A model generated the notes under the pieces. The model was not told the origin of the DNA. It worked only from the letters and a program-made list of their open reading frames with translations, and made no database searches. The position numbers were made by a program, and so were the translations under genes. From positions 86,729,199-86,793,198 of the forward strand of contig NC_092811.1 in assembly GCF_040954645.1 (NCBI RefSeq): a stretch of DNA of 64,000 nucleotides. The letters run 5' to 3'. Positions 11,268-21,615 of this stretch are shown here, one piece after another. Every line of letters starts with the position of its first letter. Within the stretch, counting starts at the first letter, position 1. This stretch comes from Diabrotica undecimpunctata. Its lineage: Eukaryota > Arthropoda > Insecta > Coleoptera > Chrysomelidae.

Positions 11268-11912
11268 ATCACGGAAAATAAGAGAGCTAAATTCTTATGT
11301 GAAATCAAGAAATATCAGCCTTCAATTCATGATTTGTTTGAAGCTCTTCAACCGAAATATTTCGACATACTTGTGAGTGCAAGATAAAATACAAAAATAT
11401 AATTATGTGCAAGACCGTTTTGAATCGCCTAATTTGCCATTTAATATGGGTACTATCCTGAAACAATATTGTGGTATCGTAATCGTTCTTGTTTTAAGGA
11501 GAAAATAATTATATTCTACAATAATAGCTGCCGAGGCAGAAGAAACTTCGAAAAACTATGACACATCTAAGTACTTACTAGTAACTAAATAAGTGAAATA
11601 AAGTTACATTATTACCTCTTGCAACTCATTTGAACGTGCTTAAAGAATATCTAATAAATACGGAAAATTATGTTTTGAAAAACTAATAAAATATCCTTTG
11701 ACCATTACGTCAATCAAGCTCAGGAAGCACCTTGTCACCCTCAGACAATTTCTCAATATGACAGAATCAGATGTTGAGCAGTTAGCGATGTTTATGGGAC
11801 CGTACTGTGTAAATACGGAAAAGTTTCTACATGTTACCTGATGACGTTTTCCAGACAGCGAAAATATATAAAATTCTATTATTAATGTGAAAAGTATTAT
11901 TAATGGAAAAAA
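11268..11912 (+). pseudogene. Tyrosine-recombinase-like protein fragment
   Basis: Broken plus-strand reading: IHDLFEALQPKYFDIL, FESPNLPFNMGTIL, then near 11675-11830 TSIKLRKHLVTLRQFLNM and VEQLAMFMG, followed by a degraded T/R-x-L-P-D-D block. The order L-R-K-H ... F-M-G-(H) resembles the R-x-x-H ... H/G-H catalytic end of tyrosine recombinases as seen in Crypton-like or related invertebrate elements. The expected G-H is G-P here and the tyrosine region is damaged. Assignment is by motif recall only. Confidence 0.4.
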
Positions 11913-11919
11913 GTGATTC

Positions 11920-12765
11920 CTGCAGACTGGCTCAATCAAGTCCATCTTTGTTACAATACCTAAAAAACAATGCTAGACAATGCTCAGAATATCGATTAAT
12001 TAGCTTGATACGGTACACTTTTAAGATTTTCCTAAGAGTACTTACGGATACTACAGAATTAGACTTAAATGCGAAAAAGATCTCGAAGATATTCAATTTG
12101 GTTTTAGAAATGCTATGGGAACTAAAGACGCACTCTCGCGTTAAATATCCTATTACAAAAATGCCGTGATCAAAGAAAAGATGCATTTACATGCTTTGTT
12201 GACTTCAAATAGGCATTCGATAAAGTACAGCATCAAAAATTAATGCAGATGCTAAAAAATATAGGAATAGATTATAAAGATATTAGTGTCATTAAAAATC
12301 CATACTGAAATCGAACTGCTTTCGTAAAAATTGGAGACAATTACACCGACATATAAAGAGTAGTCAGACAAGGTTGCATTTTGTCCCCAACATTGTTCAA
12401 TGTTTACTCGGACCTGCTATTTAAAAAAGCACTTAACAAACAGCCACATGAATCAAAATCAATGGGGAATTACTTAATGTAATTAGATAAGCAGACGATA
12501 CAGTAATTTTGTCAGAAAAAATTGAAGGTCTTCAAATTCTGCTTGATCATATTCACGAAGTAGGAGAGGAAATAGACATCAAAATAAACTCAAACAAAGC
12601 CAAATTTTTAGTCTTTAGTAGTAACCCACATGCAGATGCAGAACTTAAATTAAATGGAATCCAAGCTGAAAAAGTTCACAAAATTAAATTTGTCATAACG
12701 GACTAATTAGATCCAGACATAGAAATAAAACGAAAAATAGCAATTACTAAAACTCACCATTTAGT
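11920..12765 (+). pseudogene. L2/CR1-like LINE reverse transcriptase fragment
   Basis: Blocks in order: NNARQCSEYRLISLI, then after frameshifts AFTCFVDF followed by the decayed FDKVQH block, YKDISVIKN, VVRQGCILSPTLFNVY (R-Q-G-x-x-L-S-P), a decayed I-R-x-A-D-D-T-V-I box at about 12485-12505, then EEIDIKINSNKAKFLVFS. Multiple stops. Same LINE type as 4240-4612 and 57490-59520. Confidence 0.7.
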
Positions 12766-12774
12766 TACTTACAT

Positions 12775-13645
12775 TTAGTTACATAGGCCTCCCTTAAACC
12801 CCTCCATTCTTCACGATTGTGTTGTCAATTTTCGGTGAGACGCCTGATGTCGTCAGCCCAACGTGTAAGTGGTCTTTCTCTACTACGTTTGTCTGCTCTT
12901 GGCCTTCAATCTGTAACTTTGCTCATCTATCGTAAGTCATGCATTCTCGCTACATGGCCTGCCGAGTTCCATTTCAGTTCCGCGATGAGTTCCACAATAT
13001 CAGCAATTTTCGTCGTTTTTCGCAGATCTTCGTTTCTTATTCGTTCCTTCAACGTCACTCCCAGCATAGACCGTTCCATTCGTCTCTCTGCCACTCTCAA
13101 TTTCGAAGCCGTAGTCTTGGTTAGAGTCATAGTTTCCGCTTCATAGGTCGTGACCGGTAATACGCATTGGTCAAATACTTTTCTTTTGAGGCTAATTGAT
13201 ATGTGGGCCCTAAGTGTGTCTCGCAGTTTTCCAAAGGATGCCCGTTCTAAAGTAATTTGTCTTTGGATTTCGCATGTTTGGTTATCCCTGCTGATTCTTA
13301 TTTCATGACCTAAATACGTATATTTGTCCACCAGTTCTACCACTTTGTCTTAAATAGTTAAATGTTTATTGGGGACCATAATTGTCATAAACTTAGTTTG
13401 GGTCAAGTTTATTTTGAGGCCCACCTTCGAATATGCAAAGTCCAATTTATTTAACATATCTTTGGCTTCTCCTAAATTATCTGTGATAAGGGCAATGTTA
13501 TCTGCGAAACGGAGATGGTTCAGCTTTTCGCCGTCTATTGTTACTCCTCTGCGGTCCCCATTGACCATCTTAAAGGCATACTCTAATGTCGTTATGAATT
13601 TTGGGGGAAAATTAATCACCTTAACTTATCCCACGTTTTATTTTT
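12775..13645 (-). mobile_element. RTE-like LINE 3' portion, minus strand
   Basis: 5'-truncated copy. It includes the catalytic box region (LRFADNIALITDNL: F-A-D-N instead of F-A-D-D), KYTYLGHEIRI, and the C-terminal domain (RMERSMLGVTLKERI, LKWNSAGHVARM). The 3' end near 12775-12800 has the usual ending (GAGGGGTTTAAGGGAGGCC on the minus strand). Stop between 13346 and 13350 separates two open halves. Confidence 0.75.
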
Positions 13646-13654
13646 ATTGGTCGC

Positions 13655-14300
13655 GTAACCGCGATGTCAGATTTTAAAACAAATACAGATTTATCCCAGG
13701 TAAGTAGGATGCGTCCAAAACCTCACAATGATTTATCAGTCTGTTCCGAGGATTCGGGATGGGGGGACAAAAAAATGATTATACGGAAACTATCCAAAAA
13801 CCCCATGACCCGTTATGTCAGTACATATAATGCCAGAAGTCTACTGTTCGAGAAAAGATTCACAGAAATATAAACTGAAAAAAATAAAATTAAGTGGGAT
13901 GTCATAGGTATCTTGAACCTTAAATATCAAAACAAAATTATCCAAGTATACGCTCCAACAACAGACCATACAAACGAAGAAATCGAAATGTTTTATGACG
14001 ATGTAACTATTGTGCTTAATGACTCTTGTACTTAATTCACAATTTTATTTGGCGATTTCATCGCAAAAATAGGTATGAAAGAAGCAGAGCTAGAAACTTC
14101 CTTGGGAAAATTCGGTTCCCCAGAAAGAAATGACAGAGGGAAAACGCTACTAGAATTCCTACTCCAGAATAATTTATTCAACATTAACAGCTTCTTTTAC
14201 AGAAAGATGCATAGAAGATGGACCTGGGAAAGTCCAAACGGTAGAACAAGGAACGAAATCAACTATATCATAAGTGACAAAAAAACAAATAATTAAAGAT
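13655..14300 (+). pseudogene. LINE endonuclease domain fragment
   Basis: Reads MTRYVSTYNARSLL (start of EN), then after deletion KIIQVYAPTTDHTNEE, LFGDFIAKIG (G-D-F-N site altered to G-D-F-I) and WTWESPNGRTRNEINYIISD (catalytic N-E-I-D-Y altered to N-E-I-N-Y). Two catalytic substitutions plus stops make it dead. Confidence 0.7.
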
Positions 14301-14325
14301 GTAACAGTAGTAGTAAAATAAGTCC

Positions 14326-14485
14326 ATAAGAATCTTCTATAAAGTCGATGAACACGTATCCAACCGCTGTGTACGATGGCAGATAGACTGATTCGGGTCT
14401 TCCTGTATGCTACTCTCTACAGCAGCAATAACTTCTTCTGTATGCACTGTACAACGTGTCTGGGGATGCATATTATCATTTAAAG
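14326..14485 (-). pseudogene. Mariner transposase fragment, second helix-turn-helix (part 2 of split copy)
   Basis: Minus-strand reading RCTVHTEEVIAAVESSIQ and QSICHRTQRLDTCSSTL is the paired-like DNA-binding region of a mariner transposase. It continues directly from the fragment at 20263-20425; the two were separated by the hAT insertion at 14486-20254, whose 8-base duplication lies at 14478-14485. The rest of the transposase is missing. Confidence 0.7.
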
Positions 14486-14886
14486 CAGGGCTTCTTAAAC
14501 TACGGGTCGCGACCCCAAATGGGGTCGCGTAGCAAAATTCTGCGGACGCGAGAGATTTTAATGTCAAATATTTATATACCATTTTATAACATCACTAGAG
14601 TTGGTGGAATACACTGGACTTGCAGCGTCTACACACGCGCATTTGTTGAAGGTTTTGAGCTATCTCCACCGACAGCAGTAAACGATCGATGATCGCTATT
14701 ATTATATGCTGGCTAGTGGCTATACATTGTTAGTGCGTTTGTCGGTATCATACATGTTAAATAAACCACGCGTCGCTGACTTCCCACTATGACCGCCACC
14801 TCTAAATATCACACACAATCAAAGGGAGGAATTCGCGCGCGTACACATATGTTCAACCTGCAGCTAAACAATGATTCAATAACACT

Positions 14887-15040
14887 GACTGTAATGTGAA
14901 TTAGTGTTGACACTCTTCTAGTGTGGTTAATTTTACGGGAGGCGTATGTTCAGCAGTGGACAAATATAGGCTAATTGATGATAATGACGACTGTAATGTG
15001 AATTAGTGGAGTGTTGACGCTCTTCTAGTGTGAGCAATTG
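14887..15040 (+). repeat. Tiny LINE 3' tail with about 50-bp flanking duplication
   Basis: GACTGTAATGTGAATTAGTG and about 30 following bases occur twice (from about 14887 and from about 14990). Between them, 14937-14989, lies the sequence GGAGGCGTATGTTCAGCAGT and a short T-G-A-T-G-A-T-A tail, the ending seen in RTE-like LINEs. It looks like a severely truncated LINE insertion with a long target duplication inside the hAT 5' region. Confidence 0.6.
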
Positions 15041-15449
15041 TCAGTGTTTCGCCATAACAAGATTTTAGTTTTTTTTTTTATTTATTCTGTAATTAATAAA
15101 TCAATTATTATGTGCAATATATTATTTTTATATACACTTGCGTGCATAGAAATCGGCCTACTGTAAACTTTTAACTTTAACTATATTTTTTTCAAGAAAT
15201 ATTCATCAGATCACAAAAACAAATATACTGTTTGAAAGACAATTTAATATGCTTTAATGTGAGTATAAATTTATCAAGAAGGCTTATCGTTTACATGCGT
15301 AGTAACCGGTAAACAAATGAAACGTGTTTATGTGGTGATTGTCACGAAAATAACAAATTTGTCTAATTGTAAAAGTATTGCCTTTGCAAGTGAAATTTGC
15401 ATATTATTCGTTTTTCATAATCTTAGCAGTGTTCAAGTGTGTTAGTTTA

Positions 15450-16488
15450 ATGCATACTACACCACAAAAAGCCGCCCAAGTTATTGCTCTAAACGAAAAT
15501 GGACTTAGTCAGCGAGCTGTTGCTAGACAATTGGATATGACAAGCGCAGCGGTTCGAAGAGTGTGCCAACGTTATGAGGAGACTGGATCCTTTCATAGGC
15601 GACCTGGAACAGGCAGACGGCGATTTACAACCGCTCATGATGACCGCTTTATTGTGTCAACAACATTAAGAAATCGTCACCTTAATGCCGTTCAGGTGCA
15701 ACGACAGCTCCGTGAGGTGCGAAGAGTGGCTGTTAGTCAGTGGACAGTAAGACGAAGACTGCGGGAAAATAACCTGACCCCTAAAACACCTGCGATTGGT
15801 CCAAAACTTACTCCAGCTCATCGGCAAGCACGCCTGCATTTTGCACAGGATCATCGGAATTGGACGTTGGAACAATGGGGATGTTATGTTCTCAGATGAG
15901 ACCAAAATATGCCTCTATGGTAGCGACTGAAGAAGGAAAGTGTACCGTAGACCAGGAGAGAGATTTGCAGAATGCTGCTTTGAAGAGCGGAGTGCTTATG
16001 GGGGTGGTTCCTGCATGATCCGGGGTGCAATTTCTATAGGAGCACGAACCGATCTTGAGTTCATTCGTAGGGACGACCGTGTTCACGGAAGAAGAGGTTT
16101 AACGGCTGCCAGATATATCGAGGAGATTTTAGCAATTCATGTGGTACCTTATGTCGACTACATTGGAGACGAATTTATCTTTATGCATGACAATGCAAGG
16201 GCACACACCGCAAGAATCGTGCAAGATTACATTGCAGAAGTCGGTTTTCAGGTTATAGACTGGCCAGCAAACAGTCCTGACCTAAATCCGATCGAGCATT
16301 AATGGGATGAGCTAAAACGAAGAATTCGAGCTAGACTTCATACCCCAGACTCGATCCCAGAGCTTATTCTTGCAGCAGAAGAAGAGTGGCTTAACATCCC
16401 ACAAGCAACAATAGCAAACTTGATTAGATCTATGCCTAATCGTATAAGAGATGTTATTAGGGCAAGAGGAGGTCATACCCATTATTAA
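15450..16488 (+). pseudogene. Tc1 transposase (DD34E), broken
   Basis: N-terminal paired-like DNA-binding domain (NENGLSQRAVARQLDMTSAA, RRPGTGRRRF), then catalytic residues: D in MFSDETKICLYGSD near 15888-15925 (reached after a one-base frameshift), D in FMHDNARAHTA near 16190, and E in SPDLNPIEH near 16295. Exactly 34 residues separate the second D and the E, the Tc1 DD34E signature. Stops at 15928 (TGA) and 16301 (TAA) and the frameshift near 15880 make it a pseudogene. It ends at TTATTAA near 16488. Confidence 0.9.
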
Positions 16489-16728
16489 AAAATTAAGTGT
16501 TAAGTTTTAAATTGTCAATAACCCTATTTATGTTAATAATAAAAAAGCTTAATTTGCTTAATGAATTCATTTCACTATGTTAAACATAGGAAGCCGAAAT
16601 AAGTTTTCATAAATTTATACTCACATTAAAGCATATTAAATTGTCTTTCAAACAGTATATTTGTTTTTGTGATCTGATGAATATATCTTGAAAAAAATAT
16701 AGTTAAAGTCAAAAGTTTACAGTGGGCC

Positions 16729-18653
16729 CATGGACGTATAAACACAGATGGACTCAGTTATTTACATAAAAATGTGAAGCCAAAATTATTTGACTAGGTC
16801 ACATTCTCAGCACCTTCAAATGTTGTCACATTTTTTTATTAAAATATCTTATTCACGTATCGCTGAAAATATTACTATATTTATTTTATACTCTACAGGT
16901 GCTATCAAACCAAAATAATAATTTATTACTTATATTAATATATTTAATTGTAATTAAAACATCAAGTGTGCACATAGTGTGCATATCATTTAATAATAGC
17001 GTATAACAGATATCAACCAATTATTTTATATGTAGAAGCACTGAAACCTATTTATTAATGGCAACGGTGTTTACATTTCTCTGTCTTATGGCTCTACGTC
17101 AAACTTCAAATGCTGTTCCATGTCATGTCCATGTTTATTTACTTTTTACCCAAGATGAGGAAAAGTTGTTTTTCGATATTTTGGCTGTATTTTAAGTGAT
17201 ATTTGTAAATAGTGAAATAAATAAATTATAATAATGGTGCTACAGTTTTGCATTTGCAAAAAAAACGAAATGTTTACATCCCAATGTCTCATTTAATTTG
17301 TACGTACTGTTTGTTTACATTATTTAAGATGACGAACTGAGGAAGCCTGTGTGTTTACATTTTAAAATATGTCTTTCATAGGCGTACCATTGGGTTTATT
17401 CATATCAATTAATGTATTGAACAAGATATTAGTTCATGAAATTAGTATAGATATTTTTAAATTGTATGTAGACATCATCTGATTAAAAAGATCTGTTTAG
17501 TAGCTTTTTAATTTAATATTTCTCATGAATTAACAATAAATTAGTGAAATGAATAAAACTCATTTATTTTTCTATGTAGGTTTCCAAATAATATTGATTA
17601 ATGATGAAACTTACTCTAAACTTCAACAGAGAAAACAGTATAAAAACCTTTCAAAAGCATCCTTTTTGGTTATTTAAACTTGTAAGGAAGCTGAAAAATA
17701 TTTCAGATTTTTTAATAAAACTATAAATATCTACAACAGACGAGTTAAAAACCTTATGAATATTTTGATTAATAAAACCATAAAAAATGTCGCAAAATCA
17801 ATCTATGAGCATTTTGGTGACCATATGTATGATGAAGATGCAATCGATGGTCACTCTGTGCAACTTTTAAAATTGGTTCTTGAGAAATATTTTAAAATTG
17901 GAATTCATCATGAAACGAGGACTACTTTAGATGCTAACACCGTGCGCATAAGAAGCGTTCTTACTAAGACTGTTTTATTTCGCAATCAATAAAATTTATT
18001 TCTATATCAACATCTTCTATTATGTCTATTTACCATTTTTACTTTAATATTTCTGTTCGGTAAATAGCTTTCCAATAATTTATACATTTTCACGCCTACT
18101 TTTTAATAAGTAGGTATATTTGCAAATAATTTTATGTCAAATGCCAGCAAGAGCTTTGGAATGATCAATAAATAATTTTGTAGCAGAAAGCCTTACTACG
18201 AGGAATCTATTCATATTGTATTAAAACAAATTTGTCACAATTTGAAAAAATATGTTTTAACACATTATCAATAAATATAGGTATGTACTTAAAGTTGACA
18301 AATGTATATTTTTTAATTGTTTTTTCATCGTAGGATTATTTGATACCTATTAAAAAATTAACTTGAGCTCAACTATATTTTATTGTATTAATTTTAAAGC
18401 AAATAAAATTGTATTTTATTTTTTCTATAAAAACGTGTTTTTATACATTATTACTACTTCCAATTATTAACGTCTGAATAATTATCCCCGCGAGTAAAAA
18501 TTCAAGCACGCTTATGCTCATTGAGGAAGTATCACAGTCTATCGATACCCGTTTTACTCCCCTTTACCCTCTTGTCCAGGAATATCGAAGCTTCAAAACA
18601 GTGTGTGTTTAAGGTATCTTATTGCTGGGTCCATCTATGTTTATACGTCCATG
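16729..18653 (+). mobile_element. P-element-like transposon inserted in the Tc1 terminal repeat
   Basis: Termini are 29-bp inverted repeats starting CATGGACGTATAAACA with 2 mismatches between ends. The exact 8-bp duplication AGTGGGCC is at 16721-16728 and 18654-18661. An 8-bp duplication and a CATG start with an A-T-A-A-C/A-A-C-A-T-A-x-x-x-T-G-G core match the P superfamily, whose D. melanogaster repeat also starts CATGATGAAATAACATA. It contains one coding remnant. 1,925 bp, so internally deleted or decayed. Confidence 0.8.
17530..17995 (+). pseudogene. P-like element protein remnant
   Basis: Open piece 17756-17992 encodes 78 residues, with LLKLVLEKYFKIGIHHETR and a terminal VLTKTVLFRNQ. A weaker preceding stretch (RKQYKNLSKASF) is in another frame. 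I recall the L-T-K-x-V-L-F-x-x-Q ending from invertebrate transposon proteins but cannot assign the domain. A M-V-L-Q-F-C-I-C-K-K start near 17234 might be a remnant zinc-finger N-terminus; weak. Confidence 0.45.
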
Positions 18654-18699
18654 AGTGGGCCGATTTCTATGCACGCAAGTTTATTTATTGTATTTTAGG

Positions 18700-19960
18700 A
18701 TCAAAATAATTTTTGGCGATGGAACTAACATTTTTGCTAAATTGGCTCAGTTGTTAGTATCTGTCAGGTACGTTTATAAAGAAAGCGTGGAAAAAGAATT
18801 ATTATTTTGTCGTCCTATGGAAGACCATACTACAGGGAAAGACATATATTGTAAATCTGACGAATTTTGAAAAGCAGAAGGTTTAGAATGGAAACATTGC
18901 TGTGGAATATGCACAGATGGTGTAAGAGCGATGACGACCAAAAACATTGGTTTTAAATTATTTTTTCAAGCTGCTCAATATGACCATATGTCTTATTCAC
19001 CGAGAGGCTCTTGCAGCAAAAAAATTAGCACCAGAATTGAACGATGTACTTCAGGACATTGTTAAGATCATAAATTTTATTAAGAGCCATCCCCTTAACA
19101 GCAGCTTATTTTTAAATCTCTGTAAGGATACGGATTCCAACTACACAACTTTGTTATTACATGCTGAAGTAAGATGGTTGTCAAGAGGTCAAAGTTTAAG
19201 AAGATTATTGTTATTAAAGGACGACATCGAAATATTTTTAACCGAACGAAAATGTGAACTTGCTGCTTTTTTTTTAAAATGACTTATGGCTATCCAATCT
19301 GTGTTATTTGCCAGATATTTTTGCGAAGTTAAACGATCTCAACTTGTCTCTTCAAGGAAAAAATTGCGATATATTTACTTCAAATGATAAAATTGAAAGT
19401 TTTATTAAAAAGATTAACATTTAGAAAAATAGGGTCGAAAAAAATTCGTTCGAAATATTTTCCAGTGTCGACAATTTTATAATCGAGAAAATTTATGCAA
19501 AAATTATTGTAGATCACTTAAAAGCACTAGAAATACAGTTCCGTACATATTTTATATTAAATTAATATTGATTTCCAAAAAATAGTTTGGATTCAAAAGC
19601 CGTTTTGGATTGGCTTAAGTGAGATTGATCACCTGCCACTTGAAGCTCAAGAGGAATTTGCTGAACTTTCGAGTAACTCAAACTTAAAACTATAATTTAA
19701 AAAAAAAGCCCTTGACTTAATTCTGGTTCGGAACTAGAACTGAATTTCCCACAATCGCTGATATGGCGTTAAATGTACTTCTGCCATTCAACATCACATA
19801 TTTACGTGAAGCGACTTTTTCAGCTTTAACACATATTAAATCCCAATATCGTTCAGCGCTAAAAAATGTTGAAGAGGTCTTAGGTTCAGCAGTTTCAAAC
19901 ATTCCACCAAAATATGATTTGTTATGCAATAAAAAACAAGCGCATCCATCTCATTAAATT
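18700..19960 (+). pseudogene. hAT transposase, ZBED5-like, broken
   Basis: Readable in pieces: RYVYKESVEKELLFCRPMED, KHCCGICTDGVRAMT (catalytic C-T-D-G-x-x-x-M), CLIHREALAAKKL (H-R-x-x-L-A), LLLHAEVRWLSRGQSL (R-W-L-S-R-G), and the dimerisation end VLLPFNITYLREATFSALTH ... NKKQAHPSH. This order is that of the ZBED5/FAM200-like hAT group. Frameshifts at about 18850, 18960 and 19283 and stops near 19390-19700 disable it. The N-terminal BED finger is not seen. Confidence 0.8.
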
Positions 19961-20262
19961 TTTTTCTTATATTTTAATTTAATACTTACCACTCAACTAC
20001 TTGAATATATTCGAGCGAATTGAGACGGTCAGAATCCACTTTTATTTTTGAAACTATAATAAATACAATGTTATAATTTTTTATGCAATTTTTAATTTTA
20101 GATTTTTGTATGTTTCAAAACAAATTCTAAATGTTACCTAATAAATAAATCATCAAAAAATATTAATTTATTTTTCTTTTATATTTGTATGTGGTCGTCA
20201 AGAAACTCGCAATCATAAATGGGGTTGTGAATGACAAAAGTTTAAGAAGCCCTGATTTAGAG

Positions 20263-20560
20263 TAAACGTGGTGCAAAAACGTTCCATGGTTAATCGAATT
20301 ACTTGCTCTGATCGTCTATTATGTTGACTATAAAATAGAGGTAGTGAGCAATACATATTTCGAACAGAACCACAATTTTCAAAATAAATTTGTACAATTT
20401 GAAAGCGTTGTTCATACGTCAAGTCTATTCGTGCTTAAATACCAAACAAAACTCGAACATAAATCACTTGATAACTGTCAAAATGGCCAACAGTTAAAAA
20501 AGTGTTACCAACTTACATTTCTATACCTCTAAAAAAACACCTTTCACAATTTTGTATTTC
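20263..20560 (-). pseudogene. Mariner transposase N-terminus (part 1 of split copy)
   Basis: The minus strand from 20422 reads MTYEQRFQIVQIYFENCGSV and HNRRSEQVIRLTMERF, the first helix-turn-helix of mariner-type transposases. It runs into the hAT right end and resumes at 14477. Sequence to 20560 is probably the 5' untranslated part. Confidence 0.75.
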
Positions 20561-20733
20561 TCTTATTAGCGTTCAATATAATTTATTTCATTTAAAATTG
20601 TGATTTATTCCTATTAATTATATACGCTAGTTATTCACTAGGGTATAATTCGTTACGCTGTTTACTGAATTCTGTTTAAAAATAATATACATCTACTTAT
20701 GCATAGGTACACTGTTGCAGAGTTGTAACTTAC

Positions 20734-20950
20734 GGTACAGCTAATGGCTGTTCCATAAGCCCCAAGTGATTAAGAATAATTGCTTTCGGAAGGCCGGTGG
20801 TGCCACTACTAAGCATAATAACAGCAGTGTCCTTCAAACTAGCCACTTTCGTTGGAGCAAATTTGTCTTCATTTTCATGAGGTTCTAAAAAGCTTGAGAA
20901 TTCCGTGTGAGCGTCAGATGAACCATACACAACTAATTCGGTGTCCAGCC
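20734..20950 (-). CDS. Host acyl-CoA synthetase/luciferase-like gene, P-loop exon
   Basis: A TTTTTATAG acceptor starts this exon in phase 1 and a CC|GTAAGT donor ends it in phase 2. It joins in frame to the exon at 30735-31038. It contains the AMP-binding signature LSSGTTGLPKAI, the phosphate-binding loop that defines the adenylate-forming (ANL) superfamily. The usual K-G after P in many family members is K-A here. About 72 residues. The intron towards the next exon is about 12.6 kb and holds the nested mariner/hAT/Tc1/P stack. Confidence 0.9.
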
Positions 20951-21615
20951 CTATAAAAATAGTAACAAAATTAATAAACTGTTAAGTTTCATAGATTAAA
21001 TTTTATGGATATTAAATACCATTTATACTTGCGCATAAATGAGTTCATTAACTTTATCAACCTTTTTAGGTTATGATTGATAGCATAGTCTAAAACTCAT
21101 TTATGCCTAACGGGTCAAAAATGACATCTGTTATCTTCTGTCTTTTTTAGGTCATATTTATACATTATTTTGTTCTCTGGTGTAGATCCCTGGTTTATAT
21201 TTAGTGGAAGTAGCATTAAATACACAAAACAAATTTTGTTTTGTCTATCATTACCTATCTCTCTTTCTTTGCTAACTTACTTGTTTATTCTTTTAGGACT
21301 TGTTATATGCAGTTCATTTTTCTCTTTTGTGTAGAACTTTGTTTTATTTGACATACAAGTATAGTTAGTAATGTTTTAGTATTTATCATTAATTGCATTT
21401 ATACTTTATTATCTACATGTCTTAACTTATGTTTATTGTTCTCATTATCTTACTTTAGGTAGTCAGTTATCCCGAGTACTTAATATTTTATTTTGAGATT
21501 GATTCATTAGAATTTTTAGTGGCTCTCTATTTATTTGAGATGTAATTTCTGTTTTATATTTACCTGATTTTGGTTATTTGCCCATTATTTTATATACTTT
21601 GAGTTTTGATTATAC
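20951..21615. other. Host-gene intron, nothing recognised
   Basis: AT-rich intronic sequence upstream (minus sense) of the P-loop exon. Two stretches of about 20 bases sharing ACTCATTTATGC / GCGCATAAATGAGT (21035-21110) form a short inverted repeat. No coding pattern seen. Confidence 0.4.

Larger units (their letters stand above)
15135..18681 (+). mobile_element. Tc1-like DD34E transposon interrupted by a P-like element
   Basis: Left inverted repeat 15135 to about 15275 (CACTTGCGTGCATAGAAATC, then GGCCTACTGTAAAC and on to GAGTATAAATTT). The right one begins near 16604, runs to 16728 and resumes at 18662-18681 because a P-like element cut it. The arms pair over roughly 140 bp. TA dinucleotides flank both ends (15133-15134, 18682-18683). 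Length without the P insert is about 1.6 kb, normal for Tc1. Confidence 0.85.
14486..20254 (+). mobile_element. hAT transposon (ZBED5-like) containing Tc1 and P insertions
   Basis: Termini carry a perfect 16-bp inverted repeat (CAGGGCTTCTTAAACT at 14486 and its complement ending at 20254). Flanking 8-bp duplications are ATTTAAAG (14478-14485) and ATTTAGAG (20255-20262), one mismatch, as expected for hAT elements. The transposase remnant lies in 18700-19960. The element holds a Tc1-like copy at 15135-18681. Without that insert it would be about 2.2 kb. Confidence 0.88.

Noticed and set aside
15378..15450. Upstream start (15378) for the Tc1 transposase
   Set aside because: The first 24 codons are hydrophobic and unlike the family; the family-like start is the later ATG near 15450.
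20697..20733. Alternative donor that would extend the P-loop exon by V-P and a stop
   Set aside because: Reading through gives TAA at once, whereas splitting at CC|GTAAGT joins in phase with the exon at 7994-8153.
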